A DNA stretch of 64,000 nucleotides from Maridesulfovibrio zosterae DSM 11974 (GCF_000425265.1 NZ_KE384343.1:50774-114773), one strand, 5' to 3'; positions 52,915 to 62,951 are shown, counted from the stretch's first letter. Made by a program: numbers and translations. Notes: generated from the sequence alone by a model not told the origin.

Positions 52915-54075
52915 ATGAATAAAAAATGTATTCTGGTAGCAATTTTAGGAGCTGCGGTAGCCTTGTTGGTCCTATGGATATCCGGTTTTTTCAGCCCAGA
53001 GATTATTGAGCAGGGTCGTGTTGTACCAACCCGTACTTCTGTTGAACCTGATGTAAAGATATCAGCAGAAGTTGTCTCCACTCCGGTTATGTATGAGGCT
53101 ATAGGAACTGTACGTCCTGAAACCGAAGCTGCAATTGAGTCACAGGTTACAGCTAAAGTTATGCAGGTTCTGGTTCATTCAGGTCTTAAGGTACACAAAG
53201 GTGATAAACTCATTGTTTTGGACAGTCGTGGATTACGTGCCCGCCTTGAAAGTGCCCGCCAGGGCCTGAAGTCTGCAGAAGCAGCCAAGCGACAGGCGGC
53301 TGAGGCTATTAACGCAGCTCAGGCAGTATCTGATTCTGCCACATCCACATGGAAACGTATGAAGACGCTGTTCAATAATAAAGTTGCAACAAAAGATGAG
53401 TTGGAACGTGCCGAGGCTGAATATTTGAAGTCCGGCGCAGGACTAGCGCAGGCCCAGGATGGGTATGATGCAGCATCTGCCAAAGTTAAGCAGGCACTTA
53501 AAAGTGTGGAAGAGGCTGAGATCAGTCTCGGCTATTCTATAATAACAGCTCCTGCAGATGGTGAAGTTGCCAGTCGTACAGTTGAAAAAGGTGATTTGGC
53601 TTTTCCCGGAAAGACATTGATGCTGATTCAAACTGGTGGGTCCTTGCGGCTTGAAGCGTTGGTGCGTGAGGGTGTGATCGGTCGGGTCAAGATAGGGCAG
53701 GAACTTGATATTGATATTCAGGCTCTTGGTGAACTCGTCCGTGGGGTTGTGGAAGAAGTTGTTCCGTCTGCAGATCCGATGACCCGCACATTCCTGGTGA
53801 AAGTAGGTCTTAAAGCTATTCCTGGACTTTACCCAGGCATGTTCGGACGTCTGCTTATTCCTTTGAGTGAGAAATCTACTGTACTGGTTCCGCAAAAGTC
53901 TGTCTCCAGAGTCGGGCAACTTGAAACAGTATTGGTGAAAACCGGAAAGATATGGGAACCGGTTTATGTGCGAACCGGGAAAACTTATGGAGATAAAATC
54001 GAGATTCTGTCCGGTCTTGCTGGAAATGAAACCGTTGGTATCAATGCCAGTTATATCGGTGGGGGCAAAAAATGA
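52915..54075 (+). CDS. RND efflux membrane fusion protein (AcrA/HlyD family)
   Basis: The start at 52915, with TCTGGAG upstream, gives a 386-aa protein. It has an N-terminal membrane anchor (ILVAILGAAVALLVLWISG), the HlyD-type lipoyl and alpha-hairpin regions with long Ala/Glu/Lys helices (about 100-190), and a beta-barrel. It links an inner-membrane pump to an outer-membrane channel. It overlaps the permease by 4 bp (ATGA). No TolC-like gene is adjacent. Confidence 0.9.
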   Translation: MNKKCILVAILGAAVALLVLWISGFFSPEIIEQGRVVPTRTSVEPDVKISAEVVSTPVMYEAIGTVRPETEAAIESQVTAKVMQVLVHSGLKVHKGDKLIVLDSRGLRARLESARQGLKSAEAAKRQAAEAINAAQAVSDSATSTWKRMKTLFNNKVATKDELERAEAEYLKSGAGLAQAQDGYDAASAKVKQALKSVEEAEISLGYSIITAPADGEVASRTVEKGDLAFPGKTLMLIQTGGSLRLEALVREGVIGRVKIGQELDIDIQALGELVRGVVEEVVPSADPMTRTFLVKVGLKAIPGLYPGMFGRLLIPLSEKSTVLVPQKSVSRVGQLETVLVKTGKIWEPVYVRTGKTYGDKIEILSGLAGNETVGINASYIGGGKK

Positions 54076-57000
54076 GCATGCCTGAAAACAGTAGTCCGTC
54101 TGACGGTATGATCGTGTCAGCAGTACGTTTTTTTCTGCATTCAAAATTGACGATTATTCTGATCATGGCTTCGATTGTTTTGGGGATAGCAGCTATTGAG
54201 CTAACGCCGCGTGAAGAGGAACCGCAAATCGTGGTTCCTATGGCAGATATAGTTGTACAGGCCCCCGGAGCAGGAGTGGAAGAGGTTGAAAAGCTTATCA
54301 CCACCCCGTTGGAACGTATTCTCTGGCAGATTGATGGTGTTGAATATGTGTATTCAATTTCTCGGCGTGATTCATCCATGGTCACAGTTCGTTTTTATGT
54401 GGGACAGGATCGTGAAGAATCTCTTGTAAAACTGCATAATGCAATTACCAAAAATACTGACCTGGCACCTGGTATTGCCTCTGGGTGGTCTGTTAAGCCT
54501 ATTGAAATTGATGATGTTCCTATTGTCGCTCTTACTCTTTTTCCGGCCGATGGCAGAGATGATATTTCTGATTTTGAATTGCGTCGTGTGGCCGAAGAAC
54601 TTTCCTCACGTCTTGCGGAAGTTGAGGATCTTTCGCGGGTTTCACTAGTTTCCGGGCGGTCTCGGGAAGTTCGTGTGGAGCTTATGCCTGAGCGCATGGC
54701 CGGGTTTAATATTTCTCCAGTTGAGATTGCTAGCGTTCTAAAGGGAGCTGACCAGTCTGCTGTTGCCGGCGCAGTTTTGGCTGGAAATCGTGAAATTACT
54801 GTTTCGGCGAATTCGTTTCTTGAGAATGCAGCAGATGTTCGTGATTTAATAGTCGGAGTGTTTAATTCCCGTCCTGTCTATCTGCGTGACGTGGCAACGG
54901 TTATTGACGGTCCTGAAGAGCCCTCCTCATATTCGCGCATTGGGTTTTCCCGTTTGTATCTTTCTAAAACAGGACAGGATGCTGAATTGGGATCGCGGCC
55001 TGCCGTGACAATTTCCTTATCCAAGAAAAAAGGAACAAATGCAGTAAAAGTTGCCGAAGCAGTTCTTAAGCGGATGGATGATCTTAAGGAAACTGTTCTG
55101 CCCGCAGGAATCGAGGTGGAAGTAACCAGAAACTATGGTAAAACAGCTGATGCCAAAGTGGGGGAACTGCTCAGTTCTCTGGGCTTTGCTGTTCTGACAG
55201 TAGTAATACTGCTGGCATTGACTCTTGGCTGGCGTGAGGCTTCAGTTGTTGCTCTGGCTGTCCCTGTAAGTTTTTCACTGGCTCTTTTTGTTAACTATCT
55301 GTTTGGTTATACCATAAACAGGGTGACTCTTTTCGCTCTGATTCTTTCACTCGGACTGGTGGTGGATGATCCAATTACCAATGTGGATAATATTCAGCGG
55401 CACATTCTTATGAAAAAGAAAAAGGCCGCAGAGGCAACTCTTGATGCTGTGGCCGAAGTTTTGCCACCAGTTATTATGTCCACTCTGGCGATTATTGTTT
55501 CTTTTGTTCCGCTTTTTTTTATTACCGGAATGATGGGGCCGTACATGGCTCCAATGGCTGCAAATGTCCCACTGACTGTAACGTTTTCTACGTTTTGTGC
55601 TCTGACGATTGTGCCGTGGATGGCTTTGCGGCTGCTCAAAAATATTAAACCCAAAGTTAAAGATAAATCTGCCTCAGGTCCAAGCCGTATTGAAAGGTTT
55701 TATACTGCATTGATAACTCCGTTTTTGGAGTCACGTCCAAAGCGGTGGCTGCTTGTAGGTGGAATTGTGGCTGCACTGATCTTTTCAATGTCCCTTGCTG
55801 TGTTTCGTTTTGTTCCGCTCAAAATGCTTCCCTTTGACAATAAAAATGAATTTCAGATTGTTATTGATATGGATGAAGGGACTCCGCTTGAACAGACTGA
55901 TCGGGCGGTTCGGGAATTTGAACAGATTTTGCGCGGGGTACCGGAAGTAACCAATTTCGTAACTTACACAGGTGAACCTTCACCGATGGATTTTAACGGA
56001 CTGGTACGTCATTACTACTGGCGAAATGGCGGGAACATGGCAGATATCAGGGTTAATCTTGCTGATAAGTCTATGCGCAAAGAGCAGAGTCATGCCATTG
56101 TTCTGCGTTTGCGTCACGAGCTTGAAGCTGTAGCTGAAAGAAATAATGCTAATATAAAAATTGTAGAATCTCCGCCCGGACCTCCTGTCATTTCCACTAT
56201 TACAACTGAAGTATACGGAGCTGAGGACCGCCCTTATTCAGCGATAGTAGAAGGAGCAAAACAGATCCGCGAGGTTATGAACTCAGAGCCGGGTGTTGTG
56301 GATATTGATGATTCAACTGAAGCTGACCGTATCATGATTGATTTTGTATTGGATAAAGAAAAGGCTGCTCTGCATGGGGTCAGTGCCCGTGAGGTTGTTG
56401 AGACTTTGCAGATGGCTTTATCCGGTATGGTTCCGGCTACAGTTCATGTTCATGGGGAGCGTAGCCCTTTGCCTGTAAAGCTTATTCTGCCCCTTGTCCG
56501 CAGAGCGGATGTCTCCTCCCTATCTCATCTTAAAGTACGTACTGCTGCGGGTAAAAGTGTTTCGCTGGCAGAGCTGGGCCGGATTGTAGAAGTTAATCAA
56601 GAGCAGCCAATCTATCATAAAAATCTGAAGAGAGTAGTTTACTTATTTGCGGAAATGGCAGGGCGTGCACCGGGAGAGGCAATTCTGGATATGCAGTCTA
56701 AGCTTAAGAAAGACCCGCTGCCGCCATTTCTCTGGGTAGACTGGGCCGGAGAAGGGGAGTGGCAGATTACGCTTGATGTATTCCGTGATCTGGGAATTGC
56801 TTTTGCTGCAGCTTTGCTGGGAATTTATATTCTGCTTGTAGTTGAAACAGGATCATTTGGCATGCCTCTTTTGATCATGTCTGCAATTCCGTTAACACTT
56901 CTGGGGATTATGCCCGGCTTCTGGTTGTTAAATGTTATAAGTGCAGGAAAAGTGCAGGGACTGGTCGGGGCTGCGTTGGCAGATCCTGTCTTTTTTACCG

Positions 57001-57311
57001 CCACAGGAATGATCGGTATGATTGCACTTGGCGGTATTGTTATCCGCAATTCTCTGGTGCTTATTGATTTTATCCGGAAGTCAATGGCTGGTGGAATGGA
57101 GCTTAAGGAAGCAATTGTTAAATCCGGCTCTGTGCGCTTAAGGCCGATAGTACTTACTGCTGCAACCACAGCTCTCGGGGCATGGCCGATTACACTTGAT
57201 CCTATTTTCTCTGGATTGGCTTGGGCATTGATCTTCGGGCTGTTTGCTTCAACTCTGTTTACTTTAGTGGTTATTCCTGTTGGTTACTATATTTTTGAAA
57301 GAGAAGATTAG
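54072..57311 (+). CDS. RND-family efflux permease
   Basis: The 1079-aa protein is a full-length RND permease of AcrB-like length. Twelve membrane segments flank two large periplasmic loops. Signatures include the N-terminal TPREEEPQIVVPMADIVV, GLVVDDPITNVDNIQRH (the acidic proton-relay region of helix 4) and IALGGIVIRNSLVLIDFIR. It is a proton-driven exporter; the substrate is not known. It forms an operon with the fusion protein. Confidence 0.92.
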   Translation: MSMPENSSPSDGMIVSAVRFFLHSKLTIILIMASIVLGIAAIELTPREEEPQIVVPMADIVVQAPGAGVEEVEKLITTPLERILWQIDGVEYVYSISRRDSSMVTVRFYVGQDREESLVKLHNAITKNTDLAPGIASGWSVKPIEIDDVPIVALTLFPADGRDDISDFELRRVAEELSSRLAEVEDLSRVSLVSGRSREVRVELMPERMAGFNISPVEIASVLKGADQSAVAGAVLAGNREITVSANSFLENAADVRDLIVGVFNSRPVYLRDVATVIDGPEEPSSYSRIGFSRLYLSKTGQDAELGSRPAVTISLSKKKGTNAVKVAEAVLKRMDDLKETVLPAGIEVEVTRNYGKTADAKVGELLSSLGFAVLTVVILLALTLGWREASVVALAVPVSFSLALFVNYLFGYTINRVTLFALILSLGLVVDDPITNVDNIQRHILMKKKKAAEATLDAVAEVLPPVIMSTLAIIVSFVPLFFITGMMGPYMAPMAANVPLTVTFSTFCALTIVPWMALRLLKNIKPKVKDKSASGPSRIERFYTALITPFLESRPKRWLLVGGIVAALIFSMSLAVFRFVPLKMLPFDNKNEFQIVIDMDEGTPLEQTDRAVREFEQILRGVPEVTNFVTYTGEPSPMDFNGLVRHYYWRNGGNMADIRVNLADKSMRKEQSHAIVLRLRHELEAVAERNNANIKIVESPPGPPVISTITTEVYGAEDRPYSAIVEGAKQIREVMNSEPGVVDIDDSTEADRIMIDFVLDKEKAALHGVSAREVVETLQMALSGMVPATVHVHGERSPLPVKLILPLVRRADVSSLSHLKVRTAAGKSVSLAELGRIVEVNQEQPIYHKNLKRVVYLFAEMAGRAPGEAILDMQSKLKKDPLPPFLWVDWAGEGEWQITLDVFRDLGIAFAAALLGIYILLVVETGSFGMPLLIMSAIPLTLLGIMPGFWLLNVISAGKVQGLVGAALADPVFFTATGMIGMIALGGIVIRNSLVLIDFIRKSMAGGMELKEAIVKSGSVRLRPIVLTAATTALGAWPITLDPIFSGLAWALIFGLFASTLFTLVVIPVGYYIFERED

Positions 57312-57420
57312 TTGACCTATGTCATGTTTGTCATGTTGGTTTTGTGGGAAAAGAAAGCTGTAGCGGTTGAAATTATCAGTTTGGACTTTAAATACCTACC
57401 CATGTTTTATGGAGGTGAAA

Positions 57421-57783
57421 ATGGCTGACTTAAATCTCAAAAATTTGAAAGATGTGACAATTAAAAATATCGATCACAATAAAGTTATCAACTTGATTGA
57501 TATGGTTACTTATCAGGATGGGCAGGTTGTAAGCCGTACTTTGTCGCAGGTTAAAAATATTACGCTGACTCTTTTTGCTTTTGATGCGGGGGAAGGTATC
57601 AGCACTCACAGCGCTCCCGGTGATGCGATGGTGCAGGTGCTTGACGGCATTGCTGAAGTAACCATTGCAGATGAAGTTTTCAATGTCAGAGCAGGTGAAT
57701 CAATTGTTATGCCTGCAAATGTGGCTCATGGTCTTGAAGCCCGAGAAAGGTTTAAGATGTTGTTAACTCTCGTTAAGCAATAA
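57421..57783 (+). CDS. Small cupin-domain protein
   Basis: The ATG at 57421 is preceded by GGAGG. The 120-aa product is a single cupin with GEGISTHSAPGDAMVQVLDG and GESIVMPANVAHGLEA, in which two histidines and a glutamate region could hold a metal. Function is unknown. Such small cupins often sense or bind small ligands or metal. Confidence 0.85.
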   Translation: MADLNLKNLKDVTIKNIDHNKVINLIDMVTYQDGQVVSRTLSQVKNITLTLFAFDAGEGISTHSAPGDAMVQVLDGIAEVTIADEVFNVRAGESIVMPANVAHGLEARERFKMLLTLVKQ

Positions 57784-57798
57784 ACATCAAGTAAAGAA

Positions 57799-57838
57799 TA
57801 TAATGACAGAAGGCTCTCCAGAGCCTTCTGTCATTATA
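57799..57838. terminator. Bidirectional terminator between cupin and aldo/keto reductase genes
   Basis: A perfect 19-bp inverted repeat (TATAATGACAGAAGGCTCT and its complement) is centred on a CC pair at 57818-57819. It serves both convergent genes. Confidence 0.88.
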
Positions 57839-57859
57839 AAATTCAAGCGACTGTGGTCG

Positions 57860-58855
57860 TTATGCACTGACTCCTTTCATCCCTTCGGCTGTATACCGTT
57901 CACCTTTCACTTCATTCTGATTCAGGATGCTATCTATTTCAGCAAGATCCATTCGGTTTAGCTCCACTTGCTGAGCATTGATATTTGAGTCCAGATTTTT
58001 AATCTTGGTTGTACCTGGAATGGGAATAATATTATCGCCCTGTGCCAGCACCCATGCCAGCGAAAGCTGAGCAAGTGAACATTTCTTGCGTTCTGCTACT
58101 GTAGAAAGTTGGGTCGCTATGTTTTTGTTATTTTCGTATGCTCCATCCTGAAAACGGGGAAGAAATTTTCTTACATCATTCGGATCATTTTCTGCTATTT
58201 TGCTGGTACTTAAAAGTCCTCTGCAGATAGGACTGTATGGAACAAAAGTAATGCCCAGCTCTTTTGTCAGCGGGAGCATTTCTTCTTCAGGGTCGCGAGT
58301 CAGCATGGAATATTCTGATTGCAAGGCTGAAACAGGATGAACTGCGTGAGCTCTACGAAGAGTGGCTGCAGAGGCTTCGGAAAGACCAATGGTTTTGATT
58401 TTACCTTCGTCAATCAGTCTGGACATTTCACCGATAGTTTCTTCAATCGGAGTGTTAACGTCTATACGGTGAATGTAATATAAATCAATGCAATCTATTC
58501 CGAGTCTGCGAAGACTGTCATGGCAGGACTTACGGACGTATTCAGGCTTACCGCATATTTCTCGTGAATATTCATTTCCTTCACGCACAATCCCGAATTT
58601 AGTTGCAATTACTGCCTGATCTCTTCTTCCTTTAAGGGCTGTAGCCAGAAGTTTTTCGTTGTGCCCTCCTCCGTACATATCTGCGGTATCAAAGAAATTT
58701 ACTCCATGATCGAGGGCATGATGTATCAGTGTAGATGCCTCACTCTCTGTAGCTGGCTGACCATAAAATTCGCTGAGGCCCATGCATCCAAGTCCTATTT
58801 TGCTGATTTTAATACTGCTGTTACCGAGAGTCTGAAAATTTAAGGTGTCAGTCAT
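57860..58855 (-). CDS. Aldo/keto reductase
   Basis: The start at 58855, with GGAGA upstream, gives a 331-aa protein. The AKR tetrad is visible: Asp and Tyr in FFDTADMYGGG, Lys in IATKFG and His in YYIHRID. It reduces aldehydes or ketones with NADPH; substrate is unknown. The divergent LysR gene probably controls it through the shared palindrome at 58940-58972. The longer upstream frame runs through that palindrome and is not used. Confidence 0.9.
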   Translation of the reverse strand: MTDTLNFQTLGNSSIKISKIGLGCMGLSEFYGQPATESEASTLIHHALDHGVNFFDTADMYGGGHNEKLLATALKGRRDQAVIATKFGIVREGNEYSREICGKPEYVRKSCHDSLRRLGIDCIDLYYIHRIDVNTPIEETIGEMSRLIDEGKIKTIGLSEASAATLRRAHAVHPVSALQSEYSMLTRDPEEEMLPLTKELGITFVPYSPICRGLLSTSKIAENDPNDVRKFLPRFQDGAYENNKNIATQLSTVAERKKCSLAQLSLAWVLAQGDNIIPIPGTTKIKNLDSNINAQQVELNRMDLAEIDSILNQNEVKGERYTAEGMKGVSA

Positions 58856-58939
58856 TATCTGTTCTCCGTGAGTTAATTGTTGAAAGATGATGAGTGACTT
58901 ATATGGATGGGCAATAAATATGTCGAATATATCTTTCCT

Positions 58940-58972
58940 ATGGCAGTAATATCTAGTAGATATTACTGCCAT
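58940..58972. promoter_or_regulatory. 33-bp perfect palindrome, putative LysR operator
   Basis: Sixteen bases (ATGGCAGTAATATCTA) at 58940-58955 are followed by one G and then their exact complement at 58957-58972. The right end overlaps the ATG of the LysR gene at 58971. Such a long perfect dyad with an AT-rich centre fits the LysR-type TN11A binding rule and points to autoregulation. Confidence 0.8.
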
Positions 58973-59876
58973 GGAAACTAGACAACTGAAATATTTTGTG
59001 GCGGTTGCTGAAGAGTTGCATTTTGGCCGTGCTGCCAAACGACTGTATATCTCTCAGCCTCCGCTCAGTCAGCAGATAATGAAGTTTGAGGATGAGCTTG
59101 GGGTTAAGTTGTTTAAGCGTAATAAACGCTCTGTAGAGCTTACAGCTGCGGGGAAATCATTTCTTGAAGATGCAAGGACGGTATTACGCTCAATTGAACG
59201 GGCTCAAGATAATCTTGAAGCTTTTATTACGGGTGAAGGAGGACGGTTGAGCCTTGGTTATATAGGCCCGTCTCTGGAAACGACTTTTGCTGATATTGTG
59301 AGGGAGTACAAAACTGCTTATCCGGGGGTGCAGTTTGTTTTAAATGAAATGTTCACTAATGATCAGCTTAAAGCTGTCCGTACTGGAACTATAGATGCAG
59401 GGATTGTCCGTTTGTTTCAGCACGATGTCAGTGATCTTGAGAGTATTATGTTCCACAAGGAATCATATGCATTGGTTTTACCTACGGGGCATAAATTTTC
59501 AGAGCAGAAGAGTGTAGATGTATCGGAGCTGTCCGGTGAACCTTTGATTTTTTTTCCACGTGAGAGCCAGCCTCTGCTTTACGATGAGTGGATGAGAGTC
59601 TTTAATGATTGCGGATTTATCCCTAATATTGTTCAGGAGGCTGGAACCAAAGCAGCAGCGTTGGCCTTGGCAGCTGCACAAATTGGCATTTCCATCGTAC
59701 CTGAAAGCCTGGCTCGCAGAAATCAGCAGGGAGTTTTCTTTAAGAAAATGACCGGCGATTATCCGACACTTGAATTGCACGTAATTTATAGAAAGGGTGA
59801 GTCGTTTGCGGCGCTTGATAATTTTTTAAAAATTGTCGAAAAATGGGCTGACAAGGAAAAAACAATAATTATCTGA
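58971..59876 (+). CDS. LysR-family transcriptional regulator
   Basis: The 301-aa protein has the classic N-terminal winged helix (METRQLKYFVAVAEELHFGRAAKRLYISQPPLSQQI) and a C-terminal LysR effector domain. It is divergent from the aldo/keto reductase gene, with 115 bp between the start codons. The start codon lies inside the right arm of the palindrome, so binding there would block its own translation or transcription. Effector unknown. Confidence 0.93.
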   Translation: METRQLKYFVAVAEELHFGRAAKRLYISQPPLSQQIMKFEDELGVKLFKRNKRSVELTAAGKSFLEDARTVLRSIERAQDNLEAFITGEGGRLSLGYIGPSLETTFADIVREYKTAYPGVQFVLNEMFTNDQLKAVRTGTIDAGIVRLFQHDVSDLESIMFHKESYALVLPTGHKFSEQKSVDVSELSGEPLIFFPRESQPLLYDEWMRVFNDCGFIPNIVQEAGTKAAALALAAAQIGISIVPESLARRNQQGVFFKKMTGDYPTLELHVIYRKGESFAALDNFLKIVEKWADKEKTIII

Positions 59877-59922
59877 TTAAGCTCTTTCTTCAAAAGTTAA
59901 AGTTTACGAAAGGAATGTTGTG

Positions 59923-60774
59923 ATGAAAGTTCCATTTTTTGTATCAGAAGTGTCTAGCAACCATTCATGCGATTTAAAGCGGTGTTACAACTTTATTGAG
60001 TATTCAGCTAAAATAGGTTGTGACGCAGTTAAGTTTCAATTGTTCAAAATCGATGAGCTGTTTGCTCCTGAGATATTGGCAAAAAGCCCTGAACATCGTG
60101 CCAGAAAAAAATGGGAGTTACCTGAATATTTTATTCCTGAAATTTCAAAGAGGTGTAAGGAAGTCGGAATTGCATTTTCCTGTACTCCTTTTTATCTGGA
60201 TGCTGTTGCCCTGCTGGCTCCGTATGTGGAATTTTATAAAATTGCATCATATGAGCTGCTTTGGACTGATTTACTTGAGGCTTGCGCAGCAACAGGCAAA
60301 CCGGTTGTCCTCTCTACTGGAATGGCTGCTATGGATGAAATTTCCGGCGCAGTTTCCGCATTACAATCTGCAGGGTGCAAGGAACTTACTTTGCTTCATT
60401 GCGTTTCCGGATATCCTGTGCCTGCTGCACAGGCTAATTTAGCAGCCATGAATAGGCTCCGCAGCGAATTCGGTTGCAGAGTTGGCTGGTCTGATCATAC
60501 AGTTCAGGAAGGAGTCATCCAGCGTGCAGTCCATAAGTTTGATGCTGATATGATTGAGTTTCATCTTGATCTGGATGAAACAGGAGCTGAATTCTCAGCA
60601 GGACATTGCTGGCTGCCGGAAGAGATGGAAAGAGTGATTAAGAGTGTTCGCATCGGGATGGCCTGCGATGGTTATGGGGATAAAGTTCCTGCAGATGTAG
60701 AACTTTCGGATAGAGACTGGAGAGCTGATCCAGAGGATGGTCTCAGGCCTTTAAAATATATCAGAAACGGGTGA
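59923..60774 (+). CDS. NeuB-family synthase-like protein without SAF domain
   Basis: From the ATG at 59923 (AGGA upstream) the protein has 283 residues. It matches the TIM-barrel domain of sialic/legionaminic/pseudaminic acid synthases (DAVKFQLFKIDELF, KIASYELLWTDLL, STGMAAMDE, HCVSGYPVP, GWSDHT). The C-terminal SAF/antifreeze-like domain, usually about 60 residues, is absent. It therefore may use a different acceptor or be a diverged synthase. It converges with the sialidase-like gene; pseC and pseB follow on the other strand. Confidence 0.8.
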   Translation: MKVPFFVSEVSSNHSCDLKRCYNFIEYSAKIGCDAVKFQLFKIDELFAPEILAKSPEHRARKKWELPEYFIPEISKRCKEVGIAFSCTPFYLDAVALLAPYVEFYKIASYELLWTDLLEACAATGKPVVLSTGMAAMDEISGAVSALQSAGCKELTLLHCVSGYPVPAAQANLAAMNRLRSEFGCRVGWSDHTVQEGVIQRAVHKFDADMIEFHLDLDETGAEFSAGHCWLPEEMERVIKSVRIGMACDGYGDKVPADVELSDRDWRADPEDGLRPLKYIRNG

Positions 60775-60798
60775 TTTTCCGTCTATATGTCGAGCAGA

Positions 60799-61815
60799 CT
60801 ATTTAATGCTGAATACCATTCGCTCTACCGTAGGAGCTTCGTATTTTCGTGAAATATAATAAACAGCGACGACCTGTCCTTTGGAGTTGAGTGCCAGATC
60901 TCCATACCCTCCATGGAATCTGCCTCCTTTATACCACGCAAGTGTCTGCGCATGGCTCCATGTTTCGCCGTGATCGCGTGAAATTGAAAGTGCCACACGG
61001 CACTTGCGGCTTTTACGTATCATTCCGCGATAGATCATCAAAACACTCTGGTCTGGAAGGACCTTGATTGATGGGGCCTCACCATAAAGCCCGATTGGAC
61101 GGGGATTACTCCATGTTAACCCATCATCATCCGAGTATGATTGAAAAAGTCCTTCGTAAACTGGTTGCTGCCTGATAACTGCCAGTATTCTGCCTGATTC
61201 AAGGCGGGTAATGGACGTTTCGTTAAGCCGGTATCCCTGGCTGAATTTAAAGATCAGCGCCTGATGAGATATTTCCAGACTATTCGGGTCCAGCCGGAAT
61301 GTTCCGCAGCCCGGTCCGTTGTAAAATGTTCCGATATAGGTTTTTCCGTCAAGTGCAGGTATTAGATGACCAAATGAAGCCCATGCTCCGGGGGGAACAT
61401 TTAGCGGCTTACGCTCAGCAAAGGTGTTACCTGCATCATCGGAAAGGGAAAAATAATTTTGATGCAGCTCGGTGGTATATGAGCGGGTGATAAGAGCCAC
61501 TCTTTTTTCATCGAGCGCAGTGATCAAGGCATCATGTTCATTTGTTCTATTCTCAGCATGGTTAATAATGATCCTGGGGGTGCTGAAATTCCAGCCACTA
61601 TCTTTACTGCGGGTCGTATAAATATCTCCGGCCATGCCGTGGTCCATTACTCCACGCATATCCGGACCGATATTGACAGCCCTTCGAAACCCCACAAGCA
61701 ACTCATCATTTACCGCAGTAATAGTGGGGAAGGATTGGTAGCCATCCCAATGAACTGGGGTGATTCGTTTTGTATCAAGAATTGAAATAGTTAGGCGCGG
61801 ACGTGAGTTAAGCAT
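60799..61815 (-). CDS. Sialidase/BNR-repeat protein, apparently cytoplasmic
   Basis: The 338-aa protein is a six-bladed sialidase-type propeller. Asp-box (BNR) motifs are visible as SKDSGWNFS, SDDAGNTFA, SDDDGLTWS and SRDHGETWS. No signal peptide is seen. Sialidase-like proteins normally act outside the cell. Encoded beside pseC and pseB, this one may process or recognise a nonulosonic-acid sugar in the cytoplasm. It follows pseC by 5 bp, so it is probably the third gene of that operon. Confidence 0.75.
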   Translation of the reverse strand: MLNSRPRLTISILDTKRITPVHWDGYQSFPTITAVNDELLVGFRRAVNIGPDMRGVMDHGMAGDIYTTRSKDSGWNFSTPRIIINHAENRTNEHDALITALDEKRVALITRSYTTELHQNYFSLSDDAGNTFAERKPLNVPPGAWASFGHLIPALDGKTYIGTFYNGPGCGTFRLDPNSLEISHQALIFKFSQGYRLNETSITRLESGRILAVIRQQPVYEGLFQSYSDDDGLTWSNPRPIGLYGEAPSIKVLPDQSVLMIYRGMIRKSRKCRVALSISRDHGETWSHAQTLAWYKGGRFHGGYGDLALNSKGQVVAVYYISRKYEAPTVERMVFSIK

Positions 61816-61820
61816 AATAA

Positions 61821-62951
61821 TCAGTTTGAACTTAAAGCTTCATTAAGTTTTGAGACAATAAATTTGACATCTTTTTCTGTCATTGCGGGATGCAAGGGAA
61901 GGGTCAGTAACTGCTCATAGGCTTCTTCTGCCGCAGGACACATTCCGATATATGTTCCAAATATCTTTTTGTAATATGGCTGACAGTGAACAGGAATATA
62001 GTGTACGTTCACACCAATTCCGGCATTACGCATAAATTCGAATATTTTTTTACGTTTCTTTGCGGGAATTTTAATTACATAAAGATGGTAGGCGTGGGTT
62101 GCTCCAGCAATTAGTTTTAATGGTGAAACTTCACTTTCAGCTTTAAAAAAGGAATCATATACAGCTGCCAGAGTTCTTCTTTTTTCAAGAAAAATATCAA
62201 GCTTTCTTAATTGGCTTATACCCAATGCACACTGCAAATCAGTTATGCGGTAGTTATAACCAAGATCCTGCATTTCATAATTCCATGTACATTCTTCCTG
62301 ACGGGCAGATGCATCAAGATTTATTCCATGGTTACGAAAGGAGCGTATATTCTGAGCCAGATCATTATTATCTGTCAGAATCATTCCTCCTTCACCTGTC
62401 GTGATGTGTTTTACGGGGTGAAAACTGAGTACTGAGATATCTGCTATGCTGCCTGCATTTCTGTCGTGAGGATCTTTTGCGCCCAAGGCATGGCAGCAGT
62501 CTGCAACAAGTGCCAGATTATGTCTGCTGCATATTGATCGCAGGATGTTGTAATCACAGGTTTGTCCTGCATAATCAACAGCAATAACTGCTTTGGTTGC
62601 AGGAGTAATTTTCCGTTCCACGGAAGCAGGATCAATTAAAAGAGTGTCAGGGTTTATATCTGCAAAAACAGGTGTTCCACCCATATATGCAACGCAATTT
62701 GCCGTGGCCAGAAATGTAATGGGGGGCAGAATAACTTCATCACCGGCTTTGATTTTAAGGGCGTGCATTACGGCGTGAAGTGCTGCTGTGCCGCTTGAAA
62801 CAGCAATTGCATTTTTACATCCGATATAGCCAGCAACATTGTTTTCAAATTCTGAGACCTTAGGTCCGGTCGTCAGCCAGTCAGATTTTAAGACTTCAAT
62901 AACTTCTGCAATGTCATCATCATCGATGATCTGTTTACCATACGGGATCAT
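61821..62951 (-). CDS. pseC: PseC, UDP-4-amino sugar aminotransferase
   Basis: The 376-aa PLP-dependent DegT/AHBA-type aminotransferase has the internal-aldimine lysine in SFHPVKHITTGEGG. It converts the 4-keto product of PseB to UDP-4-amino-4,6-dideoxy-N-acetyl-altrosamine in the pseudaminic acid pathway. The first 4 bp overlap pseB. PseC family membership is well supported; the exact stereochemistry is inferred from the PseB neighbour. Confidence 0.9.
   Translation of the reverse strand: MIPYGKQIIDDDDIAEVIEVLKSDWLTTGPKVSEFENNVAGYIGCKNAIAVSSGTAALHAVMHALKIKAGDEVILPPITFLATANCVAYMGGTPVFADINPDTLLIDPASVERKITPATKAVIAVDYAGQTCDYNILRSICSRHNLALVADCCHALGAKDPHDRNAGSIADISVLSFHPVKHITTGEGGMILTDNNDLAQNIRSFRNHGINLDASARQEECTWNYEMQDLGYNYRITDLQCALGISQLRKLDIFLEKRRTLAAVYDSFFKAESEVSPLKLIAGATHAYHLYVIKIPAKKRKKIFEFMRNAGIGVNVHYIPVHCQPYYKKIFGTYIGMCPAAEEAYEQLLTLPLHPAMTEKDVKFIVSKLNEALSSN

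Noticed and set aside
58856-59038. N-terminal extension of the aldo/keto reductase frame
   Set aside because: It runs through the palindromic operator and the divergent gene start; the family N-terminus begins at 58855 with a GGAGA site.
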